NCBI RefSeq assembly: GCF_026213295.1
Contig: NC_079418.1
Coordinates: 2,417,887 to 2,481,886 of the forward strand
Source of the DNA: Gadus chalcogrammus
Lineage: Eukaryota; Chordata; Actinopteri; Gadiformes; Gadidae
Length of the DNA: 64,000 nt
Direction of reading: 5' to 3'
The notes under the pieces were generated by a model, which saw only the letters and a program-made list of their open reading frames with translations, was not told the origin of the DNA and searched no databases. Shown piece by piece: positions 33,601 to 45,058 of this stretch. A program made the translations under genes and the position numbers. Within the stretch, counting starts at the first letter, position 1, and each line of letters starts with the position of its first letter.

Positions 33601-34249
33601 TTGGGTTGTTATAGGTTGTTCTAGACTTTATTCAGTGGCCTCAGGAAGATGATGGCCAGGAACCAAAAAAAATCAAAGAGTTCCTAATGCAATTCATCAG
33701 CACAGGTATGATTACAGCATGTTGATGTCGATGTTCTAACCACATTATAAAGTTAATGAAATGCCACACCAGGAGCCAAATCTGTAGAGTACTGTTAGTG
33801 GCATGTGTCATTAGCATACTGTCTCCTGCTACGCTGTCCAGTGTCCTGCAAGATAGTAGGTGAGTTGCATAACTGCACCAAAGACAGATGACTGAGAGGC
33901 GCCACATTTTTCACCCCTACTGTTTAGACGATATGTACAAGTCAGACCCCATTGAAGAAATTATGACTGGAATGATGCAATGAGTTATAAAGGAATTTGT
34001 GTTTTATTCTTCTGTTTTTAATATGCAGTCTCCCAGGACAAGCTTAAACAGCTCGTCAAGTTCTGGGTGGGCTGGGAGATCCCAATGACCGAAATGAAGG
34101 TGGAGGTGGTGGATAGCAACCATTATCCAAGGGCATCCACGTGCTTCCGCACACTCCGTCTGCCATCACACTACCAGACCTACGATGACTTCAGGCAAAG
34201 TCTAGAAATGTGCCTTGGCACCAGTGAGTTTGGATTCGGCTTAATTTAA

Positions 34250-35552
34250 TGAGTCAGAAATACTCATTCAAGTGCTGTTGCACACATGTTAAAATGATTG
34301 TTCACTGTTATTGTCATTGTTATATTGCCAAAAACTACTGATTCCTGCGCTGTTGTGCACCTTTTTTTGTATTACACCAAATATATATCCCTTTCTAATG
34401 TGAAGTTTGTTTTATTTTGCATGGGTCATGTGCCCTCAGCGCCTGAGAGGCCAAAAAAGGCTCAGAGCCTTTTTAGAACATTAATAAATGTAAATTCCCA
34501 TTGTCTCCTTCGCACATTCTTACTGAGTCCTGGCCGGTTACATACAGTAGTAGTGTATATATAGCCAAGTTATTTATTTATTGATGCTTTATAGTTTATT
34601 TGATGCTACTGCCGAATGGTGATTTTAATTTGAATATATTGTCCTAGAAACTGATAACATTGAGTGTTGAATAATCTCAGTTACTTGTGGTAGTTGTAGG
34701 CTGTATGTGTGCGACAGTGAGTGTGGTGGTGTTTAAAGGACGGGTGTGGAAGAGGCTAGGAGGTAATCATCACAGTATACCCACTTCAAAAAACTAGACT
34801 TCACCACTGGTCGGGGGTAATGATTAGCATACAGGCAAAGTCTTTTTGTGGAAGCAGTGACTCCAGCCGACGACAACATGTTGACCTGCCGTAAGTAGTT
34901 CTTAGACCGTTGCTATATTTCGGATATCATGACTATGACAGTGTGCATCTGTTGTCTATATCTGACTGATGAATAGTATCTCAATAGTGATATTCAGAGA
35001 TGTCGATGAGGCCGTGAAACATCCAACCTCCGCTACGATCACGTATGTTTTTATTTCACAGCGTTTTACTCTATCACTCTATTATTATTACTATGTTTAG
35101 CATTGCTATCCCACTATAAACATTAGTAGTAGTTTAAGTGTATAGAAAAAACGGCAAAAACGAATTTCTGTTATGTGGTAGGTCTGTCTGATGCGGGGTC
35201 TCGGAATAAGCATTGAACAGCTGCTGGTGGTCTGAACAACGTGGGACTGGGGCCCGCAGTTGTAAGCTATTAAAACATGTATAAAGAATACATGTCTATT
35301 CTTTGTGTCTCATCACTATCACTACATAGAAAACCGGATGGGTTTCTTTGAGGGCAACGACTATGGCTGTGAATATTGATACAAGAGCAATGCGCACCCC
35401 GCTGTGCCATAACTTTACATTCTTCTGTATTGTATGTCTACAGTTTATGTTGTTAGGTGCAATGATCATGACAAGCGGCGTATTTAGGGGAGTTAGGAAT
35501 AGAGTACAAGATTAATAGTCCTTGAATATTTCAAAGTTGCGATATGGGATCT

Positions 35553-35554
<2 letters not shown>
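34250..35554. other. Intergenic sequence without recognisable gene
   Basis: Holds the 3' UTR of the HECT gene (AATAAA at 34483). A possible very short exon MLTC before GTAAGT near 34880-34893 cannot be supported further. No domain is recognisable in other frames. Confidence 0.4.

Positions 35555-35630
<76 letters not shown>
35555..35630. repeat. (TG)n microsatellite
   Basis: About 38 uninterrupted TG repeats. Confidence 0.97.
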
Positions 35631-35634
<4 letters not shown>

Positions 35635-36108
35635 TGTGACATTGATTTACATGTACTCAAATAAGAATAACACATTCACAAAATATTGTATTTGTTGACA
35701 GTATATAGTGTAAGTTTGCAGTTGTTTGTGTATTTATTAAGGAATCAACTACGGTCTGCCGCTAAATCTGGCTGTCTCTCATACCAGAGGGGCACAGCCT
35801 CATAGGATAATGGATGGGAAAAAGGTAATATATGATGAACCGAAGGAAAAGGTACCGCATGACACAAGATAAAGGCCGAATCTCGATTCTTCCCCTTGCC
35901 CCTTTTGCTTTGTCTTTGTCTTTGTCTTAACCCTAGCACTTGCAAGTGTAAGGGACAAGGGCTGAGATCTTTCCCCTATGAAATGAGACGCCACTCGGTT
36001 TCGGGTACGTCATCATTCTGTCTGTGCTCATGACGTCATCAGGAATCTTACTCTGCCTGGCCCGCCCAGAGACGTTGGCCCGCCAATGAGACTCGACCGT
36101 GCGAGCGC

Positions 36109-36289
<181 letters not shown>

Positions 36290-36810
36290 ACACACACTGT
36301 AACGCAAGTGTTTCTTGTCGGTTCTTTGACGTGTCTTGTATTTCCACAACGAGACTGTCGTGGGGGTTATCTAAGCCATGGTTGAGAAGGAATTGGGGGA
36401 AAGGAACTTTGGTTTGACTCGCTGAAGTACATGAACTGCGACATGCCGCCGGTTGCCGCGAGGCACCATCGCCCGGCAGCGGGCAGCCGGCCGCAGGCAG
36501 CGCGCGGTTCAGTCGACTTCAGGTTGATGTGAAAGTGGAACCCGACAAAGTCGTTTGTGATTCATAATATCGTCTGGAGGCGCACACAATATGTTATATG
36601 ATATAGATATCTATGTATTATATGATATTATTTAGATATAGAGCTCCAGGACTGTAACGCAAGTGTTGTACACTTCCTTGTTATTTGGATAACCGTTCTG
36701 CTGTTGGTGTGATGGCGCATAACACGTCGGACTCTCGTCTCTGGTATTTCTACAACGAGACTCGTATTGGGGGTTATCTCAGCCAAGGTTGAGAATGAAT
36801 TGGGGGGAAG

Positions 36811-37007
36811 GAACTTTGGCTTTGACTCCCTCAAGAACATGAACCACGACAAGGAGGAGAAAGGGATCTTTGCCGGGCAGCGCTTATGCACCTCCGCCTC
36901 CGGCGGTGGTCCTTCAGCGGGGCTCAAGCGGGAGACATTCGCCGCCAACAATCCCTTTCTCCTCCATGTCGTGGTTCATTTTCTTGAGGGAGTCAAAGCC
37001 AAAGTTC
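36811..37007. repeat. Imperfect palindrome, 57-bp arms
   Basis: GAACTTTGGCTTTGACTCCC... (36811-36866) is repeated inverted at 36951-37007 with few mismatches, spaced by about 84 bases. RNA from either strand would fold into a strong hairpin. Confidence 0.8.
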
Positions 37008-37522
37008 GCGTTATCCAACGCGAGTAACGCGTTAAAACTACCGTTTGAAAGCTTCAGTTAAGACCTACAATACTATGCATCGTTCGTGTAGCACATTTCA
37101 GATCAAACCGAGTCATTATAAACATATAAAAAGTTGTGTAGATAGCTGTAAAATATTCCTCGCTTCAAGCAGCCATGTTCTTTTGAAAATTCCCGGTTTC
37201 GCTATGTGCTCTGGGATAGCCCTTGGAGGAGCAAGTGAGCTCTCAAATCATCTTAAAAATAAGGGGTACATAGCACTCTATTTTATCCCTTAATCTTGAT
37301 CAAATTGGGTATTGAGACACCACTAGCTCTCACATGAACGCGCAACTTCAAGGGTAAGGGGGAAGATAAGGGGTAAGGGGAAGTATTGAGATTGAAGACT
37401 ATGCTTAACAAGAATATAATAATCATTACCCTGCACCCATTTATTTTTTAACTGTAAGCTAACTATTTTCATACAATGCCATTGTTTTGGCACAAAGTAT
37501 CTAATTTCACAGATCTGGTCTG

Positions 37523-38221
37523 GTGAATACTCTCTTCATTCCTGCGGAAGTTATTTTGAAAATGTTATTGCATTCAGACGTCATAATCCGTTTCTTCCAT
37601 CACATTATGTTTCTTCCGTGGGCCAAAGAGCTGCACTGCCATCAATTTTCCTGCAGGTTCGGGAAGGAAGATCTGTATGATGTTGTATGCAATAAGGCGG
37701 GGACTATGTACGAATTACTTCAGACATGCGATAGGTTTAAAGAAAAGGCTTCCAAAAACCAAGGCAAAGATCTTGTTATTTTAACATCTCATAAAAGAGC
37801 TATTAGTATGCATTTTCCATGCCACAAAATGACCGAGATTGGCACTGAAACCCTCGTAATTATGTACATCAGTGCAGGAAGGAACCAGACAACCAGCACA
37901 AGCAGTAAGGACAAAAATGAATATGGAGAGATGGTCATATTTGACGTGAAAACAACTGGCGATACTAACATTCTTACTAAGGTTATGAGCAATTTGGGGC
38001 TGAGAAAGTTAGCGGATGAGGTTACAGTGTATGGCTACAAAGGTCAAACAGTGAGAGAAGTGCTGGAGCAAGATGGACGTTTTAGTGACGAGGTATTACA
38101 AAGCAATTATTATCTGCAGGACACAAAGAATGGTATACGTACGGAAATGTCCACCTATGCAGATTATCTAGATGGTAGATGTTTCAAGATAACAAGAGGT
38201 CACCTCTTAAAAACGCAGTGA
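37523..38221 (+). CDS. FAM111-like protein fragment (ubiquitin-like repeats, no protease)
   Basis: Open frame of 232 residues. An AG at 37655-37656 (CTGCAG) suggests the conserved part is one exon from 37657. The segment VYGYKGQTVREVLEQDGRF and the preceding repeat (DVVCNKAGTMYELLQ...) resemble the tandem ubiquitin-like region in the N-terminal half of FAM111 proteins. FAM111 is a DNA-binding trypsin-like protease family that acts at replication sites and in antiviral restriction. Here the frame stops after the second repeat (DGRCFKI...KTQ-stop) and no trypsin-like domain follows within 350 bases, so it is a truncated paralogue or one exon of a larger gene. Next downstream is a decayed viral-type ATPase. 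Confidence 0.55.
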   Translation: MNTLFIPAEVILKMLLHSDVIIRFFHHIMFLPWAKELHCHQFSCRFGKEDLYDVVCNKAGTMYELLQTCDRFKEKASKNQGKDLVILTSHKRAISMHFPCHKMTEIGTETLVIMYISAGRNQTTSTSSKDKNEYGEMVIFDVKTTGDTNILTKVMSNLGLRKLADEVTVYGYKGQTVREVLEQDGRFSDEVLQSNYYLQDTKNGIRTEMSTYADYLDGRCFKITRGHLLKTQ

Positions 38222-38589
38222 TAGTTGAACGTTCGTGTGTGGTTTAAAACATACTTAGGATCTTTCATGATAACGCCACACTGATTTATGGATATTAGCT
38301 ATAAGGCTATCACCCGTAATGATAAAGAAGTGGTACGAGTTTTGTACAGATTATGTTTTGGTTCATTGTTTGTTTTTTATTGGTTTATTATTTGTATGCA
38401 TTATATGTTGGTGTCATCGGTCTCTTTTGTAATGATGATTTGTATATTAATGTGTTAATAAAGAATGTCATATATCGTATGTTAAATGTTGAATGCTTAA
38501 TGTTTTTTTTTTTGTTTTTTTGTCACAAAGTATCCATCCCATCAGAGGGGATGCAAGCAGGGTGGTAAACTGGATGTGGTACACACAAT

Positions 38590-39252
38590 ATGTTTGACCC
38601 TAGGCTTCAACAACCGTTCAGCATGGTAGTAGCAGCAGGACCATCAAACACCAGCAAAACCTACTTTGTCAAAACAGTTGTTGAAAATATGATAGTCTAT
38701 TTTCAGAAAAGATTGACAATATTGCATATATTTATTCATTCTGGCCACCTATATGCCGAATAGGTTAAAATGAGATGCAGTAACGTTGTGGAAGGGATCC
38801 TTGATTCTCTGGGCGATGATTCAATCTTACCATCCAATACTAGATATCTGCTCATTATTGATGACTTGCTGAATGATGCTTGCAATGATTTAGAGGTTCA
38901 GCATGTTTTTTTTTACCAAATATGTACACCATCGTAACCTCAGTTGTATGTATCTGGTACAGAATTTATTTATGCAAGGTAAAACCAGCCAAACAATAAG
39001 CTCAAATACAAATTACAGGGTTTTGTTTAAGAATCCCCGTGACAAATTTCAGATTTGTTGATAGTCAGACAGATGTTTCTGTGTAAGACAAAGTATTTTC
39101 TAGACTCCTTTAACCAAGCTACTAGTATACCGCATGGATATCTGCGTGTAGACTTTGAAACCACGACCTCAGACAATATGAGAACAGCAATTTTATCAGA
39201 CCGAAAAGTTGTCTACCCCCCAGTTAGCAAAGTGAATAGCCGTAGTCCATGA
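38590..39252 (+). pseudogene. Decayed packaging ATPase, Polinton/adintovirus type
   Basis: Pieces in more than one frame. The first contains a Walker A-like GPSNTSKTYFV, the second a Walker B-like LLIIDDLLND followed by TKYVHHRN and VLFKNPRD, and the third FLDSFNQATSIPHGYL. This order is that of the A32/FtsK-like genome-packaging ATPase carried by Maverick/Polinton elements and adintoviruses. Frame breaks occur near 38760, 38905 and 39060. No capsid, protease, integrase or DNA polymerase B gene was found beside it, so only this gene survives as an old copy. It is not functional as it stands. Confidence 0.65.
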
Positions 39253-39699
39253 TGTAGCGCATGAGCAGAAATCTAGGCATACCCAATCTAGGGGTATGGG
39301 GAGTGAGAGTTTGAGTCTGTGAACGTTAAAAGGAGTGTTTTATCTATGATATGAAACACTATAGTTATCCGTATAGTAACATGCCAAATGAGTATAGGGG
39401 GGAAAAGATGGGATGCATATACGATATATATTCGCTCATATATATTTATATTAAAGTGTGTAGTAGGTATGTAACCTATTTCGATGGCAGGCATTATGCA
39501 TTATGGTGTAGGCCTATCTACCACCAGGACAGGCAACTGCTAACAGGATGTCTGACACCCCCGAGGTGGTCTGTGGTCAAGAGCTTTATATGGATTTACC
39601 GATTTTATATGGATCCCCCATTAGTTGATGCAGAAGACACCAACTATTCTTCCTGGGTCTACACATAACATATATCAAGACAAGATTCCACATTTCAAC
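39253..39699. other. No gene seen
   Basis: AT-rich sequence between the ATPase remnant and a LINE fragment. Short frames here show no recognisable domain. Confidence 0.4.
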
Positions 39700-40079
39700 A
39701 AGATTTAAAATCATGCTCGTAACCTATAAATCCCTACATGGTTATGGCTTCTTTTTTTCTTTTCTGTTTTGAAATATTTAATTGATATGATTCCACTGCA
39801 TAAGCCTTCTAGACCACTAAGATCTTCTGAGACCAATCTGTTAATTGGGAAACATGGGGAAAGCAGGATTTAGTTATTATACAACAAATAGCTGGAATAA
39901 ACTCCCTGAGGATTTAAGACTTGACTCCAACTCAGACCACTTTTAAAACAAGGCTGAAGACTTTTATGTTTACTATAGGTTTCTGCTAAATCTTAAGTAA
40001 ATTGCACTTTCTTTAAATAAAAGCCTTTTTTAACTTTACCTTTTATCTACTTTTCTTTCTAAAATGCTTTTTAGCTTTT
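39700..40079 (+). mobile_element. Older truncated LINE copy, left half
   Basis: Closely matches 44790-45130 of the full-length LINE downstream (thumb end of ORF2 and 3' UTR), with internal deletions. Its 3' end continues after the full-length LINE at 45278-45475, where a second tail ending in AAAGTTGCCTTGCC appears. It was therefore split by the younger element. Confidence 0.8.
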
Positions 40080-40231
40080 TAGAAAGCTAAAAAGCGAGAG
40101 CAGAGAGAGCAGCAGAGAGAGGTCATGTTTCCCGAAGCTCCGCTAGGCATTGGAAAAAACTACTTAATTCATCATTTAGATCTACTTTATCTTATTTTAT
40201 TTCATGATCATAATACCTAACAGTATATAGT

Positions 40232-42034
40232 TTGTTTTCGTCATCCTCCATCGCTCGATTCAACAATACATTTTGGCACTTTTTACTCCCGGATCAGACC
40301 GCAGAAAAAGCCTTGGACTTTCCTATCGCCAACATGCCTCTGTACTCGGATATCTCAGGCACGGAGACTGGGAAATGCACAGACTGCACCAAAATGCAAC
40401 AGAGGGTGGCTTTAATTGAAACGAGACTAGCAGCATTAGAAAAATGCAAAGGACCCCTACAGGATACAGTGCCGATGGGTGAGTTTGCTGAGCTCACTCA
40501 GATACAGCAAGATGATCAAAGCTACACTGTATCCTTCCCGAAGCTGGACAAGAGAGAGACAGTTCCAGCTGCGTTTCACTGGCACAGAGTCGGTGCTAAG
40601 CCAAAACAACATACCAAAGTGAATCAACAAGATCACTCAACGCCAAATGCTAAACTACCCAAAGCTAAAGTTATCAGCCGGATTAGCCCGTCACTGAAAT
40701 TAACCCTGCCACTGAAGAACCGGTTCCTGCCACTTCAAGAGTCCACGAACGAGCCTGCCACCCATGCACCCCTGAGCCCCGAGATGCGTCCGGACGGACA
40801 GTGCGGACAGAGACGGAAGATGAACCAGTCGCCATGGAGGCGAGCTGCGCATGCCTCGGCCACCTGTGCACCCCTGACCCCTGAAATGTGTCCGGACAGA
40901 CGGTACGGACAGACATGGAACAACCAGTCGCCACGGAGGCGGGCTGCGCATGTGTCTGCCACCGTCCAACAAGGGCCCATCTCAGAGGAAGCAGATGAAC
41001 CAGACACTCTGATTATAGGAGACTCAACCATCAAGGATATAACCGGTAAGAAGATCAAAACATGCATCTTCCCATATGGAATGGTTAGTGATATCAACCA
41101 TAAACTAGCCAAAGTCATATTGGAGAACCCCAAAATCTCACAGATTATTGTGCATGCAGGATTTAATGATGTTCAAAGAGAACAGTCAGAACTTCTGAAG
41201 AGGGATTACACTGATCTATTGGATACACTGGACAAAATACAAATCAACTCATTCATCAGTGGACCCATACCATCAGTTGACAGGGGAATAAACAGATTCA
41301 GTCGTCTACTTGCACTGAATACATGGCTTTCCAGAGTCTGCAATGAAAGAGGAAGGGGCTTTATTGACAATTTCAACTTATTCTGGGGGCGCAAATATCT
41401 TTTCAGAGCAGATGGCCTACACCCAAACAGGTTAGGCTCAAAACTGTTGAGGGACAATCTTCTCTTCTCGCTTTACGCACAGGCCACAATCTTGCCATGG
41501 TCTGACGCACAGGCCGCAATCAGAGCACAGGTTGAGAAGAAGCGAGACTACAGCCTCCCCCACACATCTACTCTGCCACTATCTGACACACAGATAGCAG
41601 ACAGCCCACAGACCTTGAAGAGAGACAACAGCCCGCCCGACGCCATCAACACTGTGCCTTCCCCAATCGCTGATGCTGGCTTGACGAGGAACGGCCACCC
41701 CCCTCCTCTGCATTACAGACCAAAGACCTTGAAGAGAGACAACAGCCTGCCCGACACCATGGACACCGTGCCCTCCCCCATCGCTGATGCTGGCTTGGCG
41801 AGGAACGGCCACCCCCCTCCTCATCTCTCCCATAGCCACAACAACTCCAGCTCCACTGTCTCCTCCCTTTGCGATTTTCCAGCTGAATTTAAGAAACAGG
41901 AATATGTAGGCATCAAACTTGCATCTGTGTCAATGATAGCATCGCCAGGTCATTCCCACAGGCTGATAACACCAAAGCGGAGGGCGCCCCAGCCCCCCGC
42001 CCCCTATACTGATAGTAGTCCTGAGTATTACTGA
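40232..42034 (+). CDS. LINE ORF1, esterase-type
   Basis: 600 residues. A short coiled-coil segment lies near residues 45-75 (MQQRVALIETRLAALEK). A SGNH/GDSL-like esterase domain lies at about residues 255-410: nucleophile-like motif IIGDST, then GFND, and the terminal DGLHPN block containing the Asp and His. This is the ORF1 type of CR1-group elements, thought to bind RNA and membranes or lipids. The N-terminal half has duplicated Pro/Arg-rich segments (APLSPEMRPD / APLTPEMCPD) and the C-terminal part has two copies of LKRDNS...DTVPSPIADAGL. A downstream ATG at 40334 is a possible alternative start. Confidence 0.85.
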   Translation: MFSSSSIARFNNTFWHFLLPDQTAEKALDFPIANMPLYSDISGTETGKCTDCTKMQQRVALIETRLAALEKCKGPLQDTVPMGEFAELTQIQQDDQSYTVSFPKLDKRETVPAAFHWHRVGAKPKQHTKVNQQDHSTPNAKLPKAKVISRISPSLKLTLPLKNRFLPLQESTNEPATHAPLSPEMRPDGQCGQRRKMNQSPWRRAAHASATCAPLTPEMCPDRRYGQTWNNQSPRRRAAHVSATVQQGPISEEADEPDTLIIGDSTIKDITGKKIKTCIFPYGMVSDINHKLAKVILENPKISQIIVHAGFNDVQREQSELLKRDYTDLLDTLDKIQINSFISGPIPSVDRGINRFSRLLALNTWLSRVCNERGRGFIDNFNLFWGRKYLFRADGLHPNRLGSKLLRDNLLFSLYAQATILPWSDAQAAIRAQVEKKRDYSLPHTSTLPLSDTQIADSPQTLKRDNSPPDAINTVPSPIADAGLTRNGHPPPLHYRPKTLKRDNSLPDTMDTVPSPIADAGLARNGHPPPHLSHSHNNSSSTVSSLCDFPAEFKKQEYVGIKLASVSMIASPGHSHRLITPKRRAPQPPAPYTDSSPEYY

Positions 42035-42100
42035 GACAAAAAAGGGTTCAGCCGTAGACAAAGTATAAAGGACGTTTCGCATAATCTGCTGAACCCAAGG

Positions 42101-45058
42101 TTGCCTATGTCAAAACATGGCAACTTTTGCATTCCTGCTATAACCACTAAGAGAGTAAACAAAGGGAAACGTAGACACACTGCTAACCTCACAAATCTCT
42201 TACATATTTCCTCCAAACCAAAAACAACCTTAAAGCCTATCAACAACACCATCAAGATGGGTCTACTTAATGTTAGGTCTCTTAATAACAAATCATTTTT
42301 AGTTAATGATTTTATTACCACCTCTAAACTGGATTTTATGTTTTTAACTGAAACATGGCTGGAACAAAATAACAGTGCAACCGTTCTGATAGAGACAGCT
42401 CCTCCCAACTATAACTTTTTTGATGCATGTAGATCTGGAAAAAGAGGTGGAGGGGTTGCTGTTATATTTAAAAATGATTTTCAGGGGAAACAGATGTTAT
42501 TTGGTGATTTTCCATCATTCGAATACCTTTGTGCTGTATTGAAATGCTCCCCCAGAGTTCTCCTATTAATTATTTACAGGCCACCCACATACTCTGCAAA
42601 TTTTTTCGATGAATTCACAGAATTATTGTCTAGCATCTCCACAGACTTTGACTGTCTAGTTATAACTGGTGACTTCAATTTTCATACTGATGATTTGAAT
42701 GACAAGTGTGCAAAAAAACTTTTTACCATTTTGGACACATTTGAACTGTCCCAACATGTGAAAGAGACTACTCATTGTAAGGGCCACACTCTAGACCTGG
42801 TTATCACAAAGGGCCTCAATGTTTCTGATCTCTCTGTGACTGATCCTTCCTTGTCTGACCACTTTTGTGTTTTCTTTAATATATCGTTTATTCCCGACAT
42901 ACAGACAAAATCAAATACTGTCAAAAAACGGTATATCAATGAAGAATCGTATGTACTTTTTAGAAAGGCCATCTCCTTACTACCGCCTCTCAACCCATGT
43001 TCTGCTGATGATCTTGTAGAAAACTTTAATTTGAAAATTTTGAAAATCATGGATGTCATTGCACCTTATAAGGTTAAAACGATTTCTGGAAAGCAAAAGG
43101 CACCCTGGAGAAAAGCTGCCTCTGTAACAGCACAGAAAAAAGAATGCAGGAAGGTTGAACGCATCTGGCGTAAAACAAAACTTCAAATTCACCATGATAT
43201 CTACAAAGAGAGCCTCCGTGCCTACAATTCTGACTTAAAAAGTGCTAGAGAAACATTTTTCTCCAATATCATTAAATCCAATAATAATAATGCAAAAACC
43301 CTATTTGCAACTGTTGACAGACTGACCAACCCCCCAACACAAATTCCACCTGATCTCCATTCCACGCAGAAATGCAATGAGTTTGCAGCTTTTTATACTG
43401 ATAAAATTGAAGGCATCAGACGCGCCATCAATATCTCCACTTCAAACAAAAATGTTGGACTACCACCCTGTTCAGGCAAAAGTAACGTGGCAGGGATGGC
43501 ATGCTTTAATGTTATTGACTCTAAAACTCTTGTGGAAACTGTTACACAACTAAAGCCATCCACCTGTTGCCTTGATTCTTTACCTACCAACCTCTTTAAG
43601 AATGTTTTTGACTGCCTAGCAATAGACATATTGCAGATAGTTAACAACTCTCTCCAGTCAGGCAACTTCCCAAAAGCCCTGAAAACTGCAGTTATTAAAC
43701 CCCTTTTAAAAAAGCGGAGCCTAGATACCTCTATTATTAACAACTACAGACCAATATCAAATCTGCCCTTCATAAGTAAAATCATTGAGAAAGTTGTCCT
43801 CCAGCAACTTAATCACTTCCTGGCATCAACTGGTTGTTATGACACCTTCCAATCAGGATTTCGACCCCTGCACAGCACTGAGACCGCCCTCATTAAAGTT
43901 GTAAACGACATCCGTCTTAACACAGACTCTGGCAAAACCTCAATACTAATGCTACTAGACCTCAGTGCTGCATTCGACACTGTAGACCATACAATACTCT
44001 TGGACAGGTTAGAAAACTGGGTGGGGCTTTCAGGCACAGTCTTAAATTGGTTCAGATCCTACCTACAAAATAGGAACTACTTTGTTTCCATCGGCGACTT
44101 TGTATCAGAATCAACCAACGTGATGTGTGGAGTCCCACAAGGTTCGATCTTAGGGCCCTCTTTATTCAACATCTACATGCTCCCACTAGGGCAAATCATG
44201 CATAATAACAATATTGACCATCATTGCTATGCTGATGACACGCAAATCTATGTATCGCTATCACCAAATGACTATCGGCCCATAGATCTGCTGTGCCAGT
44301 GCATTGAGCAAGTGAAAGACTGGATGTGCCGAAATTTCCTTCAGCTAAATGAGGATAAAACAGAGATAATTGTATTTGGTGCTAAAACGGAAAGGCTTAA
44401 AGTAACCCAACACCTTCACTCTCTGTCCCTGAAAACCTCAATCAAAGCCAGAAACCTAGGGGTTATCATGGATTCTGATTTACATTTCGAAAGTCACATC
44501 AAATCAGTTACAAAATCTGCATATTATCACCTTAAAAATGTAGCAAGACTTAGAGGGCTCATGTCCACAGAAGACTTACAAAAACTTGTACATGCCTTTA
44601 TCACTAGTAAGCTTGATTACTGCAATGGTCTCCTTACAGGTCTCCCAAAACAAACTCTAAGGAAGCTTCAGCTTGTTCAGAATGCTGCTGCTAGAGTATT
44701 AACAAAGACCAAAAAATTTGAACATATTACACCAATTCTTAAATCGTTACATTGGCTTCCTGTAGGTCAGAGAATTGATTTTAAAATCATGTTGCTAACC
44801 TATAAATCCCTACATGGTTTAGGCCCAAAATATTTAACTGATATGCTTCCACTACATAAGCCTTCTAGAACACTAAGATCTTCTGAGACCAATCTGTTAA
44901 TTATCCCCCGAGTAAACACGAAACATGGGAAAGCAGGATTTAGTTACTATGCAACAAATAGCTGGAATAAACTCCCTGAGGATTTAAGACTTGCCCCAAC
45001 TCTGAGCACCTTCAAAACAAGATTGAAGACTTTTATGTTTGCTTTAGCTTTCTGCTAA
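42101..45058 (+). CDS. LINE ORF2: APE endonuclease plus reverse transcriptase
   Basis: 985 residues, no internal stop. The apurinic-endonuclease-like domain spans about residues 50-270 (NVRSLNNK, TETWL, GDFNFH, SDHF). Reverse transcriptase spans about residues 530-800: ISNLPFISKIIEK, LLDLSAAFDTVDH, GVPQGSILGP and the catalytic HCYADDTQIY. The thumb ends with LHWLPVGQRIDFK. It nicks target DNA and copies the element RNA in place. The true start may be slightly downstream; the first ATG at 42101 was kept because the frame is open from it. Confidence 0.9.
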   Translation: MPMSKHGNFCIPAITTKRVNKGKRRHTANLTNLLHISSKPKTTLKPINNTIKMGLLNVRSLNNKSFLVNDFITTSKLDFMFLTETWLEQNNSATVLIETAPPNYNFFDACRSGKRGGGVAVIFKNDFQGKQMLFGDFPSFEYLCAVLKCSPRVLLLIIYRPPTYSANFFDEFTELLSSISTDFDCLVITGDFNFHTDDLNDKCAKKLFTILDTFELSQHVKETTHCKGHTLDLVITKGLNVSDLSVTDPSLSDHFCVFFNISFIPDIQTKSNTVKKRYINEESYVLFRKAISLLPPLNPCSADDLVENFNLKILKIMDVIAPYKVKTISGKQKAPWRKAASVTAQKKECRKVERIWRKTKLQIHHDIYKESLRAYNSDLKSARETFFSNIIKSNNNNAKTLFATVDRLTNPPTQIPPDLHSTQKCNEFAAFYTDKIEGIRRAINISTSNKNVGLPPCSGKSNVAGMACFNVIDSKTLVETVTQLKPSTCCLDSLPTNLFKNVFDCLAIDILQIVNNSLQSGNFPKALKTAVIKPLLKKRSLDTSIINNYRPISNLPFISKIIEKVVLQQLNHFLASTGCYDTFQSGFRPLHSTETALIKVVNDIRLNTDSGKTSILMLLDLSAAFDTVDHTILLDRLENWVGLSGTVLNWFRSYLQNRNYFVSIGDFVSESTNVMCGVPQGSILGPSLFNIYMLPLGQIMHNNNIDHHCYADDTQIYVSLSPNDYRPIDLLCQCIEQVKDWMCRNFLQLNEDKTEIIVFGAKTERLKVTQHLHSLSLKTSIKARNLGVIMDSDLHFESHIKSVTKSAYYHLKNVARLRGLMSTEDLQKLVHAFITSKLDYCNGLLTGLPKQTLRKLQLVQNAAARVLTKTKKFEHITPILKSLHWLPVGQRIDFKIMLLTYKSLHGLGPKYLTDMLPLHKPSRTLRSSETNLLIIPRVNTKHGKAGFSYYATNSWNKLPEDLRLAPTLSTFKTRLKTFMFALAFC

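Larger units (their letters stand above)
26561..34249 (+). pseudogene. HECT-type E3 ubiquitin ligase-like gene, 15 exons (G2E3-like family)
   Basis: 5' UTR exon ends at 26055. Coding exons: 26561-26587, 27422-27606, 27914-28113, 28332-28407, 29418-29665, 29756-29848, 29996-30069, 30574-30676, 30771-30968, 31465-31551, 31777-32029, 32225-32377, 33344-33484, 33615-33705 and 34029-34249, all with AG/GT borders. Two C-x2-C...H-x3-C fingers resembling ubiquitin-binding UBZ fingers: CMACRSEIPLPLL (exon 5) and CPICGQDFAVDYL (exon 7), with an acidic stretch between them. A HECT-like domain fills exons 9-15; the catalytic Cys is in STCFRTLRLP and the protein ends FGFGLI. Two apparent one-base frameshifts (exon 3 near 27960, exon 11 near 31935) suggest a pseudogene or assembly errors. 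All other junctions stay in phase. AATAAA at 34483. Related to the minus-strand gene at 7919-16132. Confidence 0.8.
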
